A stretch of DNA of 64,000 nt from Psychromarinibacter halotolerans (GTDB lineage: Bacteria > Pseudomonadota > Alphaproteobacteria > Rhodobacterales > Rhodobacteraceae): positions 461,638 through 525,637 of the forward strand of contig NZ_JARGYD010000004.1 in assembly GCF_029168315.1 (NCBI RefSeq), read 5' to 3'. The translations under genes and the position numbers were made by a program. The notes under the pieces are model-generated. The model ran no database searches. It worked only from the letters and a program-made list of their open reading frames with translations, and had not been told where the DNA came from. Positions 1 through 7,619 of this stretch are shown piece after piece. Every line of letters begins with the position of its first letter. Position 1 is the stretch's first letter.

Positions 1-2012
1 TCGGACGGCGGGCCATAGGGCCCCTCGTCGGTCATCTCGAGGTCCCACCACCATTTCTTGACCGGGTTGATGTCGCCGTTGCCGACGATGTCGTCGAACT
101 TCGCCAGCATCGGCGCAGTGCCGGGCAGGGTCATCGCCGCCCAGCGGAACGGGCTTTCGGCCAGCACGCCTTCAAGGTTCCACGGGCAGGTCTTCATGCA
201 CCGCCCGCACATCGCGCCGTTCTTCTGGCTGACGCGGTAGGTGGTGCATTTCTGGCTGTCGGACTTCCAGATCTCATAGCCGTTGAACATTAGCTTCGGC
301 CCGGCAGTGATCGCACCGGACGGACATTCGCGGGCGCACTTGTTGCACGCCTCGCAGAACCGCTGCAGGCCAAAGTCGATGGGCTTGTCATGCGCCACCG
401 GCATGTCGGTGGTCACGACGCCCGACTTCAGACGCGGGCCGAGGTACGGGTTCAGAATGACCTCGCCGATGCGGCTGACCTCGCCCAGCCCGGACAGCAG
501 CAGCAGGGGCGGGTGCAGGACCTCGTCGTCCATCACCGTGTGCGTCCGCGCGGGGTGGCCAAGGTCGCGCAGGTGCTGCGCCAGCACGCCGCCCACAAGG
601 CTGAACCGCAGATAGGCGCGCATCGACTGGGCGCAGCTGATCCAGTCGTCGCCGGACGCGCCCTCCATCGTTTCGTGGCCCTGATCGACAATCATACTGA
701 TCGCCTGGCTGTGGTAGGGCGTGATCGGGTTGCCCGCCGCGTCGTGGCTGTACCATGCCCAGTCCGGGCAGTCGCTAACGCCGACCGCGTCCTGTCCCAG
801 CCAGTACAACGCGCCCTTGATGTTGTCGGCGTTGCGCTTCGGATCGGCGGTCGAGGGATGCACGTCCTTCGTTTCGCCGTCCTGCAATAGGATCAGCGCG
901 CCCAGCGAAGGCCGGAAGGCGAACGCAGACGCCGCCTTGCGCACATAGTTGCCGTTCTTCGCGCCTTCCTGCGCCGCCTTGCCCAGATCGCCGAACAGCG
1001 AGCGGGCGAACATGTTGGCGCGTTTCGGCACGCGGGCGACGTTGGCGCGGTCGATATAAGTGGTGGGTTCGTCCACCCGCTTCAGCCGCTCGAACGGATG
1101 CGCGCCGTCCTTGAAGTCGCGCTGCGCGAACGGGTCGGCGGTACGCGCCGTCTTCGCCTGCCGCCCAAGGCCGGCGGAATAGGCCAAGCCGGGGCGCTGG
1201 CCGGGCAGGATCGGTTTGTCCGGCGCCATGTCCATCGTGGTGGTGATCACCGCCAGGCCATAGCGGGCGCGGACGAAGGGGTTCATGGCCCGACCGTCCT
1301 CGACCGCGGCAAGCCCTGCGGCGACGGCAAGCCGCGTCAGGTCCACGTCGGATTGCGCGGCGGAATGGGCGCGCGCCTCGAACCCCAGCAGGCGGATATA
1401 GTTCGCCAGCGTCACGGCGGTTTCCATCGTCCGCAGGCAGGCGCGGTGATCCTGTGCGTCGTTTATCCAGTCGGTGCCGGGCTCGTCCTTGCGCGGGTCG
1501 CGGGGGTGCTCGCACAGGAACACCAGCGCGTGGGTGTGATGGCGGATATCGCCGGGGGGTGTGGCCAGCGATTCCCGCAGGCCCGCCATGATGACGTCGA
1601 TCCCGGCAGCCAGCGTCTTGGGCTGCATGGTGCGGATCTTCTCGGCCAGCCGGTCCACGTCGGGGTTGGCAATCGGCGCGTCCAGCCAAGCGCCTGTCGG
1701 GATCTCGCAGGTGCCGACCATTCCGCTATCAAGGTAATAGCCGAACGCTTTCAGGTGGTTGGCCCGCTCGACCGGGTCGTCCGGGATCTCGGCGCGGGCG
1801 CGCACGGTGCCGTCGCGGGTCGCGTCCAGCATCGCCTGGTATTCCTGCATCGCGTTCACGATGGACAGCGGATCGTCCGGGCGCCGGAACGACAGGCCCT
1901 GCATCGGCGGCAGCGCGTCCAGCCCTTCGGCCCGGTCGGTGCGCTTCAGGCGCTCCAGCGGATAGGGGCCAAGGTGGACGGGGCGGTTGCGGTAGGAAAA
2001 CAGCTTGCCCAT
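1..2012 (-). CDS. rdhA: Reductive dehalogenase, catabolic (non-respiratory) type; partial, 3' end outside window
   Basis: Cobalamin-dependent enzyme expected to remove halide reductively from organohalides, probably aromatic, in the cytoplasm. The frame is open for 670 codons from ATG at 2012 and leaves the window without a stop. Two ferredoxin-type cysteine sets are visible: Cys553, 556, 559 and 563 followed by Pro (CEACNKCARECP), and Cys589, 602, 605 and 609 (CGRCMKTCP). A tyrosine in WAWYSHD (Tyr421) lies near where catabolic RdhAs such as NpRdhA have their catalytic Tyr. The N-terminus has no twin-arginine signal or membrane segment, unlike respiratory RdhAs. The start is supported by GAGG overlapping the stop of the upstream marR gene (8 nt gap), so the two form an operon. 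Some relatives carry a C-terminal NAD(P)H reductase module; the window edge prevents checking. Substrate unknown. Confidence 0.88.
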   Translation of the reverse strand, partial: MGKLFSYRNRPVHLGPYPLERLKRTDRAEGLDALPPMQGLSFRRPDDPLSIVNAMQEYQAMLDATRDGTVRARAEIPDDPVERANHLKAFGYYLDSGMVGTCEIPTGAWLDAPIANPDVDRLAEKIRTMQPKTLAAGIDVIMAGLRESLATPPGDIRHHTHALVFLCEHPRDPRKDEPGTDWINDAQDHRACLRTMETAVTLANYIRLLGFEARAHSAAQSDVDLTRLAVAAGLAAVEDGRAMNPFVRARYGLAVITTTMDMAPDKPILPGQRPGLAYSAGLGRQAKTARTADPFAQRDFKDGAHPFERLKRVDEPTTYIDRANVARVPKRANMFARSLFGDLGKAAQEGAKNGNYVRKAASAFAFRPSLGALILLQDGETKDVHPSTADPKRNADNIKGALYWLGQDAVGVSDCPDWAWYSHDAAGNPITPYHSQAISMIVDQGHETMEGASGDDWISCAQSMRAYLRFSLVGGVLAQHLRDLGHPARTHTVMDDEVLHPPLLLLSGLGEVSRIGEVILNPYLGPRLKSGVVTTDMPVAHDKPIDFGLQRFCEACNKCARECPSGAITAGPKLMFNGYEIWKSDSQKCTTYRVSQKNGAMCGRCMKTCPWNLEGVLAESPFRWAAMTLPGTAPMLAKFDDIVGNGDINPVKKWWWDLEMTDEGPYGPPS

Positions 2013-2020
2013 GCGGGACC

Positions 2021-2470
2021 TCAGAACTTGGACGGACGTGAATCGTCGTCGGTGATCAGCTTGGACAGCAACCGCGCCAGCAGTTCCCGTTCCCCCTCGG
2101 ACAGGCGGTCGGCGATCAGTTCGGCGTTGGCCTGCGCAAGCGGGGTGGCGTCCGCTAGCGTGCGCTGCCCAGTCTCGGTCAGGGCGACATGCCGGGTGCG
2201 GCCATCGCCCTTGCCGTCGTTGCGGTCGATCAGTCCGGCCTCTTCCATCCGGCGCAGGGCGCGGGACACTGCGGTGCGGTCGACGCCGACGTGGTCGGCG
2301 ATGTCGGACGGCTGGCGCAGATCCTCGTACCCCACGGCGACAAGGATCACCCAGTCCAGACGGGACAGCCCAAGGGGGCGCAGCTTTTCTTCCAGTCGCC
2401 GCTGTTGAACGCGGGACGCGATGGTAAGGCGATAGCCGAGGGAGTCGCGAAGACGGTACATGATTGGCAT
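2021..2470 (-). CDS. MarR-family transcriptional regulator
   Basis: A 149-residue winged-helix protein of typical MarR length. The recognition region reads as DIADHVGVDRTAVSRALRRM (about residues 75-94), followed by a wing containing DGKGDGRTRHVALTETG, a standard MarR wing. It is the first gene of an operon with the reductive dehalogenase and is the obvious candidate for sensing the halogenated substrate or a related aromatic compound and relieving its own repression. The start is uncertain: ATG at 2470 is chosen, a TTG at 2476 and ATG at 2461 are also in frame, and none has a clear ribosome-binding site. A near-palindrome covers this start region. Confidence 0.88.
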   Translation of the reverse strand: MPIMYRLRDSLGYRLTIASRVQQRRLEEKLRPLGLSRLDWVILVAVGYEDLRQPSDIADHVGVDRTAVSRALRRMEEAGLIDRNDGKGDGRTRHVALTETGQRTLADATPLAQANAELIADRLSEGERELLARLLSKLITDDDSRPSKF

Positions 2471-2501
2471 TGTCAACTAAACTGATTGTCTGTGTCAACT
2501 A
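2464..2501. promoter_or_regulatory. Candidate MarR operator: 13-bp near-palindrome plus 9-bp direct repeat
   Basis: TTGGCATTGTCAA at 2464-2476 is a one-mismatch palindrome over the marR start. The 9-mer TGTCAACTA occurs at 2471-2479 and again at 2493-2501, two helical turns apart. On the minus strand the second copy reads TTGACA, a possible -35 box for the marR-rdhA operon. The site also sits between the divergent marR and HAD genes. Seen in the sequence; operator function is inferred. Confidence 0.45.
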
Positions 2502-2567
2502 CCAGAGTTCCGCCTGTCGGACGCCGCGTGGCTGTGGCAAGGAAGGTCGACCGCTAGGAGGGATCAG

Positions 2568-3272
2568 ATGGCGAAAATACAGGGGCTTTTGTTCGACAAG
2601 GACGGCACGCTGTTCGATTTCGAAGCGACGTGGAATGCGTGGGCCGCAGCGACGTTGACCGACTTCGCGCAGGGTGACATCGAACGGGCATCGGAACTGG
2701 GCGCGCGGATCGGTTTCGACTTCGCGGCGGGCCGCTTCGATCCGGGAAGCCCGGTGATCGCGGGCACACCGGACGACATCGTGCTGCTGCTGGGGCCGGG
2801 CGTGCCCGAACTGTCAGGCGAAGAGATCGTCGCCCGCCTGAATGCCAACGCCGCCAAGGCGACGCAGGTCGAGGCGGTGCCGCTGGTTCCCCTGTTCACC
2901 GGCTTCCGCGATGCGGGCCTGAAGCTGGGTATCGCCACGAACGACGCCGAGGTCCCCGCCCGCGCGCATATCGAAGCGGCGGGGCTGTCCGGCATGTTCG
3001 ACTTTATCGCTGGCTACGATTCCGGGCATGGCGGCAAACCGGACCCAGGCATGTGCCTTGCCTTTGCCGAAGCCGTCGGTCTGGCTCCGGGTGCCATCGC
3101 GATGATCGGCGATTCCACCCATGATCTAGAGGCCGGGCGCGCCGCTGGTATGCACTGTGTCGCCGTGCTGACGGGCATGGCCGACGCCGACACGCTGGCC
3201 CCGCACGCGGACATCGTGCTGCGCAACATTGGCGAAATCGACGATTGGCTTGCTGTACGAAGCGAACATTAA
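2568..3272 (+). CDS. HAD-superfamily hydrolase, phosphoglycolate-phosphatase-like
   Basis: A 234-residue soluble phosphatase of the haloacid dehalogenase superfamily. Motif I is FDKDGTL near the N-terminus (Asp10 nucleophile, Asp12), motif II is the Thr of GIATNDAE, the motif III Lys is in GGKPDPG, and motif IV is MIGDSTHDLEAG. The cap is inserted after motif I, as in the Gph group. The substrate cannot be read from sequence; phosphoglycolate or another small phosphate ester is likely. ATG at 2568 is preceded by AGGAGG. It is divergent from the marR-rdhA operon, and although some HAD enzymes are 2-haloacid dehalogenases, the DxDGT motif here marks a phosphatase. Confidence 0.85.
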   Translation: MAKIQGLLFDKDGTLFDFEATWNAWAAATLTDFAQGDIERASELGARIGFDFAAGRFDPGSPVIAGTPDDIVLLLGPGVPELSGEEIVARLNANAAKATQVEAVPLVPLFTGFRDAGLKLGIATNDAEVPARAHIEAAGLSGMFDFIAGYDSGHGGKPDPGMCLAFAEAVGLAPGAIAMIGDSTHDLEAGRAAGMHCVAVLTGMADADTLAPHADIVLRNIGEIDDWLAVRSEH

Positions 3273-3364
3273 CCGCAAATTATTGCGCATTTTTACGGCT
3301 TGAATTTCACAAATCAGATACTTTGACGATCCTTAATCCAACGGCGTCCTCCTTCGTGTCGCGA

Positions 3365-3396
3365 TCCCGCTTCCCGCGGGGCGGGGACTCTTTTAC
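3365..3396 (+). terminator. Possible terminator after the HAD gene
   Basis: A GC-rich imperfect hairpin (CCCGC pairing with GCGGG) is followed by CTCTTTTA, between the HAD gene and the DUF3592 gene. The stem is short and the T-run imperfect. Confidence 0.3.
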
Positions 3397-3426
3397 GGTT
3401 GGCGCACGAACCAAGGCAGGGGACAA

Positions 3427-4164
3427 ATGACGACCTACCGGCGCAGGCATCATCGGACGGAACCGCGCAGTTGGTTCAGCCTGTTCCTGCGCTTTGGCGG
3501 CTGGGCGGCAATCGTGCTGGCGGTCGCGTTGCTGGTGACCACGCTGTTCAGCGCCGGGGCGCTGTTTCTTGCGGACCGGATCGACCGGGACGGGGCGCTG
3601 GCCTATGCCACTGTCACCGACAAGCGGGCCGAGGGCGAAACGCGGTTCGTGACCTTCACCTTCAAGGCGCGCGGCGGCGGTGGGCGGACAGAGACGGTGA
3701 CCGTCGATCCCTCGTATTACGATTCACTGGCCGAAGGCGATGAACGCCCGGTACGATACGATCCCGAAACGCCCGGCGCGGTCGAGACCGATCTGGGCTT
3801 CTACGCCCGCATCGGCGCCCGCCTGCGTTGGGGTGCGCTTGTGCTGGGGCTGCTGGGCCTTGCCGCCCTGTGGGCCGTCGGCCAGCGGGCGAACCGCGCC
3901 ATCAAGGTCCGCCGCGACGGCGATCGTCGCATGGCGGACGTCATGGGGGTGCGCGACCTGCGGCTGCGGATCGGGGGCGCCCAGCAGGGCCGCCTGACAT
4001 GGCGCGAGCCGGATGGCCGGACCGGAGAAAGCTTTCCCCACGACGCAGACTGGCTGCGCAAGACCTACGGGCCCGGCGACCAGATCGTGGTTTTCCGCCT
4101 TGGCCGCCACGCCTGCTGGGAGGGGGACGTCGGGCCGTCCCGGCAAGACACGGAATCTGCGTGA
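3427..4164 (+). CDS. DUF3592 membrane protein
   Basis: A 245-residue protein with a basic N-terminus (MTTYRRRHHRT) and two hydrophobic segments, about residues 22-48 and 135-152. The roughly 85 residues between them form the extracytoplasmic beta-rich region typical of DUF3592 (ATVTDKRAEG..., then RYDPETPGAVE). A hydrophilic C-terminal domain of about 90 residues follows, probably cytoplasmic. ATG at 3427 follows GGCAGGGGACAA. Function unknown. It precedes the CoxL-like gene by 81 nt on the same strand, but nothing in it suggests a role in molybdenum enzyme assembly. Confidence 0.75.
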   Translation: MTTYRRRHHRTEPRSWFSLFLRFGGWAAIVLAVALLVTTLFSAGALFLADRIDRDGALAYATVTDKRAEGETRFVTFTFKARGGGGRTETVTVDPSYYDSLAEGDERPVRYDPETPGAVETDLGFYARIGARLRWGALVLGLLGLAALWAVGQRANRAIKVRRDGDRRMADVMGVRDLRLRIGGAQQGRLTWREPDGRTGESFPHDADWLRKTYGPGDQIVVFRLGRHACWEGDVGPSRQDTESA

Positions 4165-4245
4165 TCTTCCGGTTCGCGGGGGCTGGACACCGGGGCGCGA
4201 ACGGCTAGGCTCCCCGGCAAACGGCCACGCATCAGGGAGCGCAGC

Positions 4246-6531
4246 ATGGAGAAGTTCGGGAAAAGCCAGTCGGTCAAGCGGGTAGAGGACCTGCGTCTGC
4301 TGACCGGCCACGGCCGTTACGTCGAGGATATCGCGCCGGAAGGCTCGCTGGTGGCCTATTTCGTCCGCTCGACCGTCGCACATGCGGTCATCAAGGGCAT
4401 CGACACCGCAGAAGCGAAAGACGTGGATGGCGTGCACGCCGTGCTGACGGCGCAGGACTTGATCGACGCGGGCGTCGACATGAACATCGAGTTCAGCCAA
4501 GTCCCGAACCGCGATGGGTCCGAAGGCTGCGCCGCGCCGCGCCCGGTTCTGGCGACGGATCGCGTGCGCTATGTCGGCGAAGCCTATGCCTGCGTGATCG
4601 CCGAAACGATGGCGCAAGCCAAGGACGCGGCAGAGCTGATCGAATTCGACTATGACGAACTGCCCGCCAAGATCGACCCGGTGCCGGGGGGCGAGGAACT
4701 GCACCCCGACCACACCAAGGACAACATCGTTTACGACTTCTGCGACGGGGACGAGGCGGCGACCAAGAAGGTCTTCGAAGAAGCCCACAAGGTCATCGAA
4801 CTGGAAGTCGTGGACAACCGGATCATCGTGAACTCGATGGAACCGCGCGGCGCCTATGCCGAGTGGGACGGAGACAAGCTGCACCTGTGCTTCAACGGGC
4901 AGGGCGTCTGGGGTATGAAATCCCATCTCGCGAAAAGCTTCGGCATGGACGAGGAAAAGGTCCGCGTGACCCATCCCGACGTCGGCGGCGGCTTTGGCAT
5001 GAAGGCCCCGCCGTATCCCGAGTATTTCGTCATCGCCGAAGCGTCCAAGCGCGCTGGAAAGCCGGTGCTGTGGATGTCCGACCGGACCGAGGCGATGCTG
5101 ACCGACAACGGCGGCCGCGCGCTGGTTTCGACCACCAAGATGGCCTTCGATGCCGACAACAAGCTGATCGGCTACTGGGTTCAGACCATGTCCGACATGG
5201 GCGCCTACAGCTCGAACTTCGGCCAGTTCATCCAAAGCTTCCTGTTCGCCCGCGTTCTGATGGGCGTCTACGACGTGCAGCACGCGCTGTTGGAGGTGAA
5301 GGGCATCTTCACCAACACCGTCCCCACCGACGCCTATCGCGGCGCCGGCCGGCCCGAGGCGATCTTTGCGCTGGAGCGCTCGATGGACAACGCCGCCCGC
5401 GTGCTGGGCGTCGATCCGCTGGAATTGCGGCGCAAGAACTTCATCCCGGTCGACAAGTTCCCGTACAAGACCGTCACGGGCGAGAACTATGACGTGGGCG
5501 ATTTCAACAAGGTGCTGAACCGCGCCGAGGCCGAGGCCGACCTTGCGGGCTTCGCGGCGCGCAAGGCCAAGTCGGCCGAGGCGGGCAAGCTGCGCGGGCT
5601 TGGCCTGTGCTATTACATTGAATCGATCCTCGGCGATCCGTCCGAGCACACGCAGGTCGATTTCAACGAGGACGGCACCGCCACGATCTACGTCGGCACC
5701 CAGTCGAACGGGCAGGGGCACGAGACCGTGTTCGCGCAGTTCCTCAGCGACCAGACCGGGATTCCGGTGGACAAGATCAGCTTCGTTCAGGGCGACAGCG
5801 ACCGCATCGCCATCGGTGGCGGCACGGGCGGCTCGCGCTCTGTCACGACGCAGAACAACGCCGTGCTGTACACGGTCGAGGTGATGACCAAGGCCTTCAC
5901 CAAGTTCCTTGCGGAAGAAAACGGCGTCGACGAAAGCGACGTCAGCTTTGACGACGAACGGTTCCGGATCGAAGGCTCGAACGCCACGCCCAGCTTCCTT
6001 GAGGTGGCCGCGATGGCGCGCGAGAAGAACCGCACCGACCTGCTGTCGTTCCGCGAAAAGGCGAAGATCCCCGGCCGGTCCTATCCGAACGGCGCGCATT
6101 TCGCAGAGGTCGAGATCGACCCCGACACCGGCGAAACGACGGTGGTCAAGTACACCGTGGTCGACGACCTCGGGAACCTGATCAACCCGATGCTGGCCGA
6201 AGGGCAGGTCCACGGCGGCGTTGCGCAGGGTATCGGTCAGGCGATCAACGAACGCGTGGTCTATGACGAGGACGGCCAGCTTCTGACCGCGACCTTCATG
6301 GATTATTCAATGCCGCGCGCCTATGACACGCCGTGGATCATGTTCAACTCGGAACCCGTGCCCTCGACCGCCAACATCATGGGCATGAAGGGCTGTGGCG
6401 AGGCGGGGACCGTCGGCGCACTGGCCGCCGTGACCAACGCGGTGCAGGACGCCGTGTGGGACCGCGGGATCCAGAACGTCGCGATGCCCTTCACGCCCAT
6501 GCGGGTCTGGGAGCTGCTGAACGCCGCGTGA
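4246..6531 (+). CDS. coxL: Molybdenum hydroxylase large subunit, form II CoxL / xanthine dehydrogenase family
   Basis: A 761-residue molybdopterin-cytosine-dinucleotide-binding subunit of the xanthine oxidase family. The active-site signature is AYRGAGR (residues 363-369), the form II motif; true CO dehydrogenases (form I) have AYxCSFR. The conserved glutamate near the C-terminus is present in GCGEAGT. It probably oxidises an aldehyde, N-heterocycle or similar small molecule rather than CO. Such enzymes normally act with an FAD subunit (CoxM) and a 2Fe-2S subunit (CoxS), but neither lies in the flanking genes. ATG at 4246 follows AGGGAGCGCAGC. The stop lies 27 nt before the DUF2235 gene, suggesting one transcript. 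Length and motifs indicate an intact gene. Confidence 0.88.
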   Translation: MEKFGKSQSVKRVEDLRLLTGHGRYVEDIAPEGSLVAYFVRSTVAHAVIKGIDTAEAKDVDGVHAVLTAQDLIDAGVDMNIEFSQVPNRDGSEGCAAPRPVLATDRVRYVGEAYACVIAETMAQAKDAAELIEFDYDELPAKIDPVPGGEELHPDHTKDNIVYDFCDGDEAATKKVFEEAHKVIELEVVDNRIIVNSMEPRGAYAEWDGDKLHLCFNGQGVWGMKSHLAKSFGMDEEKVRVTHPDVGGGFGMKAPPYPEYFVIAEASKRAGKPVLWMSDRTEAMLTDNGGRALVSTTKMAFDADNKLIGYWVQTMSDMGAYSSNFGQFIQSFLFARVLMGVYDVQHALLEVKGIFTNTVPTDAYRGAGRPEAIFALERSMDNAARVLGVDPLELRRKNFIPVDKFPYKTVTGENYDVGDFNKVLNRAEAEADLAGFAARKAKSAEAGKLRGLGLCYYIESILGDPSEHTQVDFNEDGTATIYVGTQSNGQGHETVFAQFLSDQTGIPVDKISFVQGDSDRIAIGGGTGGSRSVTTQNNAVLYTVEVMTKAFTKFLAEENGVDESDVSFDDERFRIEGSNATPSFLEVAAMAREKNRTDLLSFREKAKIPGRSYPNGAHFAEVEIDPDTGETTVVKYTVVDDLGNLINPMLAEGQVHGGVAQGIGQAINERVVYDEDGQLLTATFMDYSMPRAYDTPWIMFNSEPVPSTANIMGMKGCGEAGTVGALAAVTNAVQDAVWDRGIQNVAMPFTPMRVWELLNAA

Positions 6532-6558
6532 AAGGCGTGACGGCAGGAGGAAACTAAC

Positions 6559-7602
6559 ATGCGCTGGCGCGACCGCCTTCTAGGCTGGCTGCGCCTGCGC
6601 CCGCGGGCCGAAACGACGCCCGCGCCGGTGCGCGGTGCGGTCGATCACGTCATCATCCTTGACGGCACGCTGTCCTCGCTGGACGCGGGGCGCGAGACCA
6701 ACGCCGGTTTGCTGTACAAGCTGCTGCAAGAGGTCGCGCGATCCTCGAACGGGACCGGCCGGCGGCTGTCGGTGCGCTATGAATCCGGCATCCAGTGGAC
6801 CGGGTGGCGCAGTTCCCGCGATGTGATCGAGGGACGCGGCATCAACCGGCAGATCCGCCGGGTCTATGGTTTTCTGTCCTCGCGCTATCATCCGGGCGAT
6901 CGCATCTGGCTGTTCGGCTATTCGCGCGGCGGCTATGCGGTTCGGTCACTGGCCGGGCTGATCGACCGTGTGGGGCTGCTGCTTCCGGAACACGCGACGG
7001 AACGCAACATCCGGCTGGCGTACCGATATTACGAACGCAACGGCGACAGCCCCGGCGCCTCGATCTTCCGCGAGCGACGCTGTCATCCGCTGGTCGAGGT
7101 CGAGATGGTCGGCGTCTGGGACACGGTCAAGGCGCTGGGCCTGCGCCTGCCCATCGTCTGGCAATGGACCGAACGCCCGCACCTGTTCCACAACCACGAG
7201 CTTGGGCCGCATATCCGCCACGGCTTTCAGGCGCTGGCGCTTCACGAAACGAGAGAGGCGTTCTCGCCCGTTCTCTGGAAGACGCGGCCCGGCCACAGCG
7301 GCACGGTGGAACAGATGTGGTTCCGAGGCTCGCACGGGGATATCGGCGGCCAGTTGTCGGGATTCGAAGCGGCGCGCCCGCTGGCGAACATCCCGCTGGT
7401 CTGGATGCTGGAAAAATCCGAAACGCTGGGCCTGCCGCTTCCAGACGACTGGCGCGACAGGTTTCCGTGCGACCCGTTGGCGCCGTCGGTGGGCACCTTT
7501 CGGGGGTGGGGCAAGGTGTTCCTGCTGCGCAAGCGCCGCGTCGTGGGGGCGGACGCATCCGAGGCGGTGCATCCCTCGGCCCGGGACGGGCAGTCTGCAT
7601 AA
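6559..7602 (+). CDS. DUF2235 alpha/beta-hydrolase (Tle1-like phospholipase fold)
   Basis: A 347-residue predicted serine hydrolase. The nucleophile elbow reads FGYSRGGYAVRSLAG (GxSxG, about residues 120-134), and further conserved blocks include WDTVKALG and GSHGDIGG, typical of DUF2235. Some members are type VI secretion phospholipase effectors (Tle1), but no secretion genes, immunity gene or VgrG/PAAR domain lies nearby. A housekeeping or stand-alone role is therefore as likely. The start ATG is preceded by GGAGGAAACTAAC. It is 27 nt downstream of the CoxL-like gene and convergent with the puuB-like gene, whose stop is 18 nt away. Confidence 0.75.
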   Translation: MRWRDRLLGWLRLRPRAETTPAPVRGAVDHVIILDGTLSSLDAGRETNAGLLYKLLQEVARSSNGTGRRLSVRYESGIQWTGWRSSRDVIEGRGINRQIRRVYGFLSSRYHPGDRIWLFGYSRGGYAVRSLAGLIDRVGLLLPEHATERNIRLAYRYYERNGDSPGASIFRERRCHPLVEVEMVGVWDTVKALGLRLPIVWQWTERPHLFHNHELGPHIRHGFQALALHETREAFSPVLWKTRPGHSGTVEQMWFRGSHGDIGGQLSGFEAARPLANIPLVWMLEKSETLGLPLPDDWRDRFPCDPLAPSVGTFRGWGKVFLLRKRRVVGADASEAVHPSARDGQSA

Positions 7603-7619
7603 AGCGGGCGCTGCCCGCG

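Noticed and set aside
1..2012. Respiratory reductive dehalogenase (Tat-exported, with RdhB anchor)
   Set aside because: No RR motif or signal at the N-terminus and no anchor gene on the upstream side; length fits the catabolic type.
3724..6213. Very long open frame (829 codons) on the minus strand across coxL
   Set aside because: Antisense to a clear family protein; high-GC DNA leaves opposite frames open. Its translation is low-complexity and lacks any family motif.
4246..6531. True CO dehydrogenase large subunit
   Set aside because: Active-site motif is AYRGAGR, not the AYxCSFR of form I, and no coxM/coxS flank it.
6559..7602. DUF2235 protein as a type VI secretion effector
   Set aside because: No vgrG, PAAR, immunity or secretion gene is nearby, so only the domain assignment is kept.
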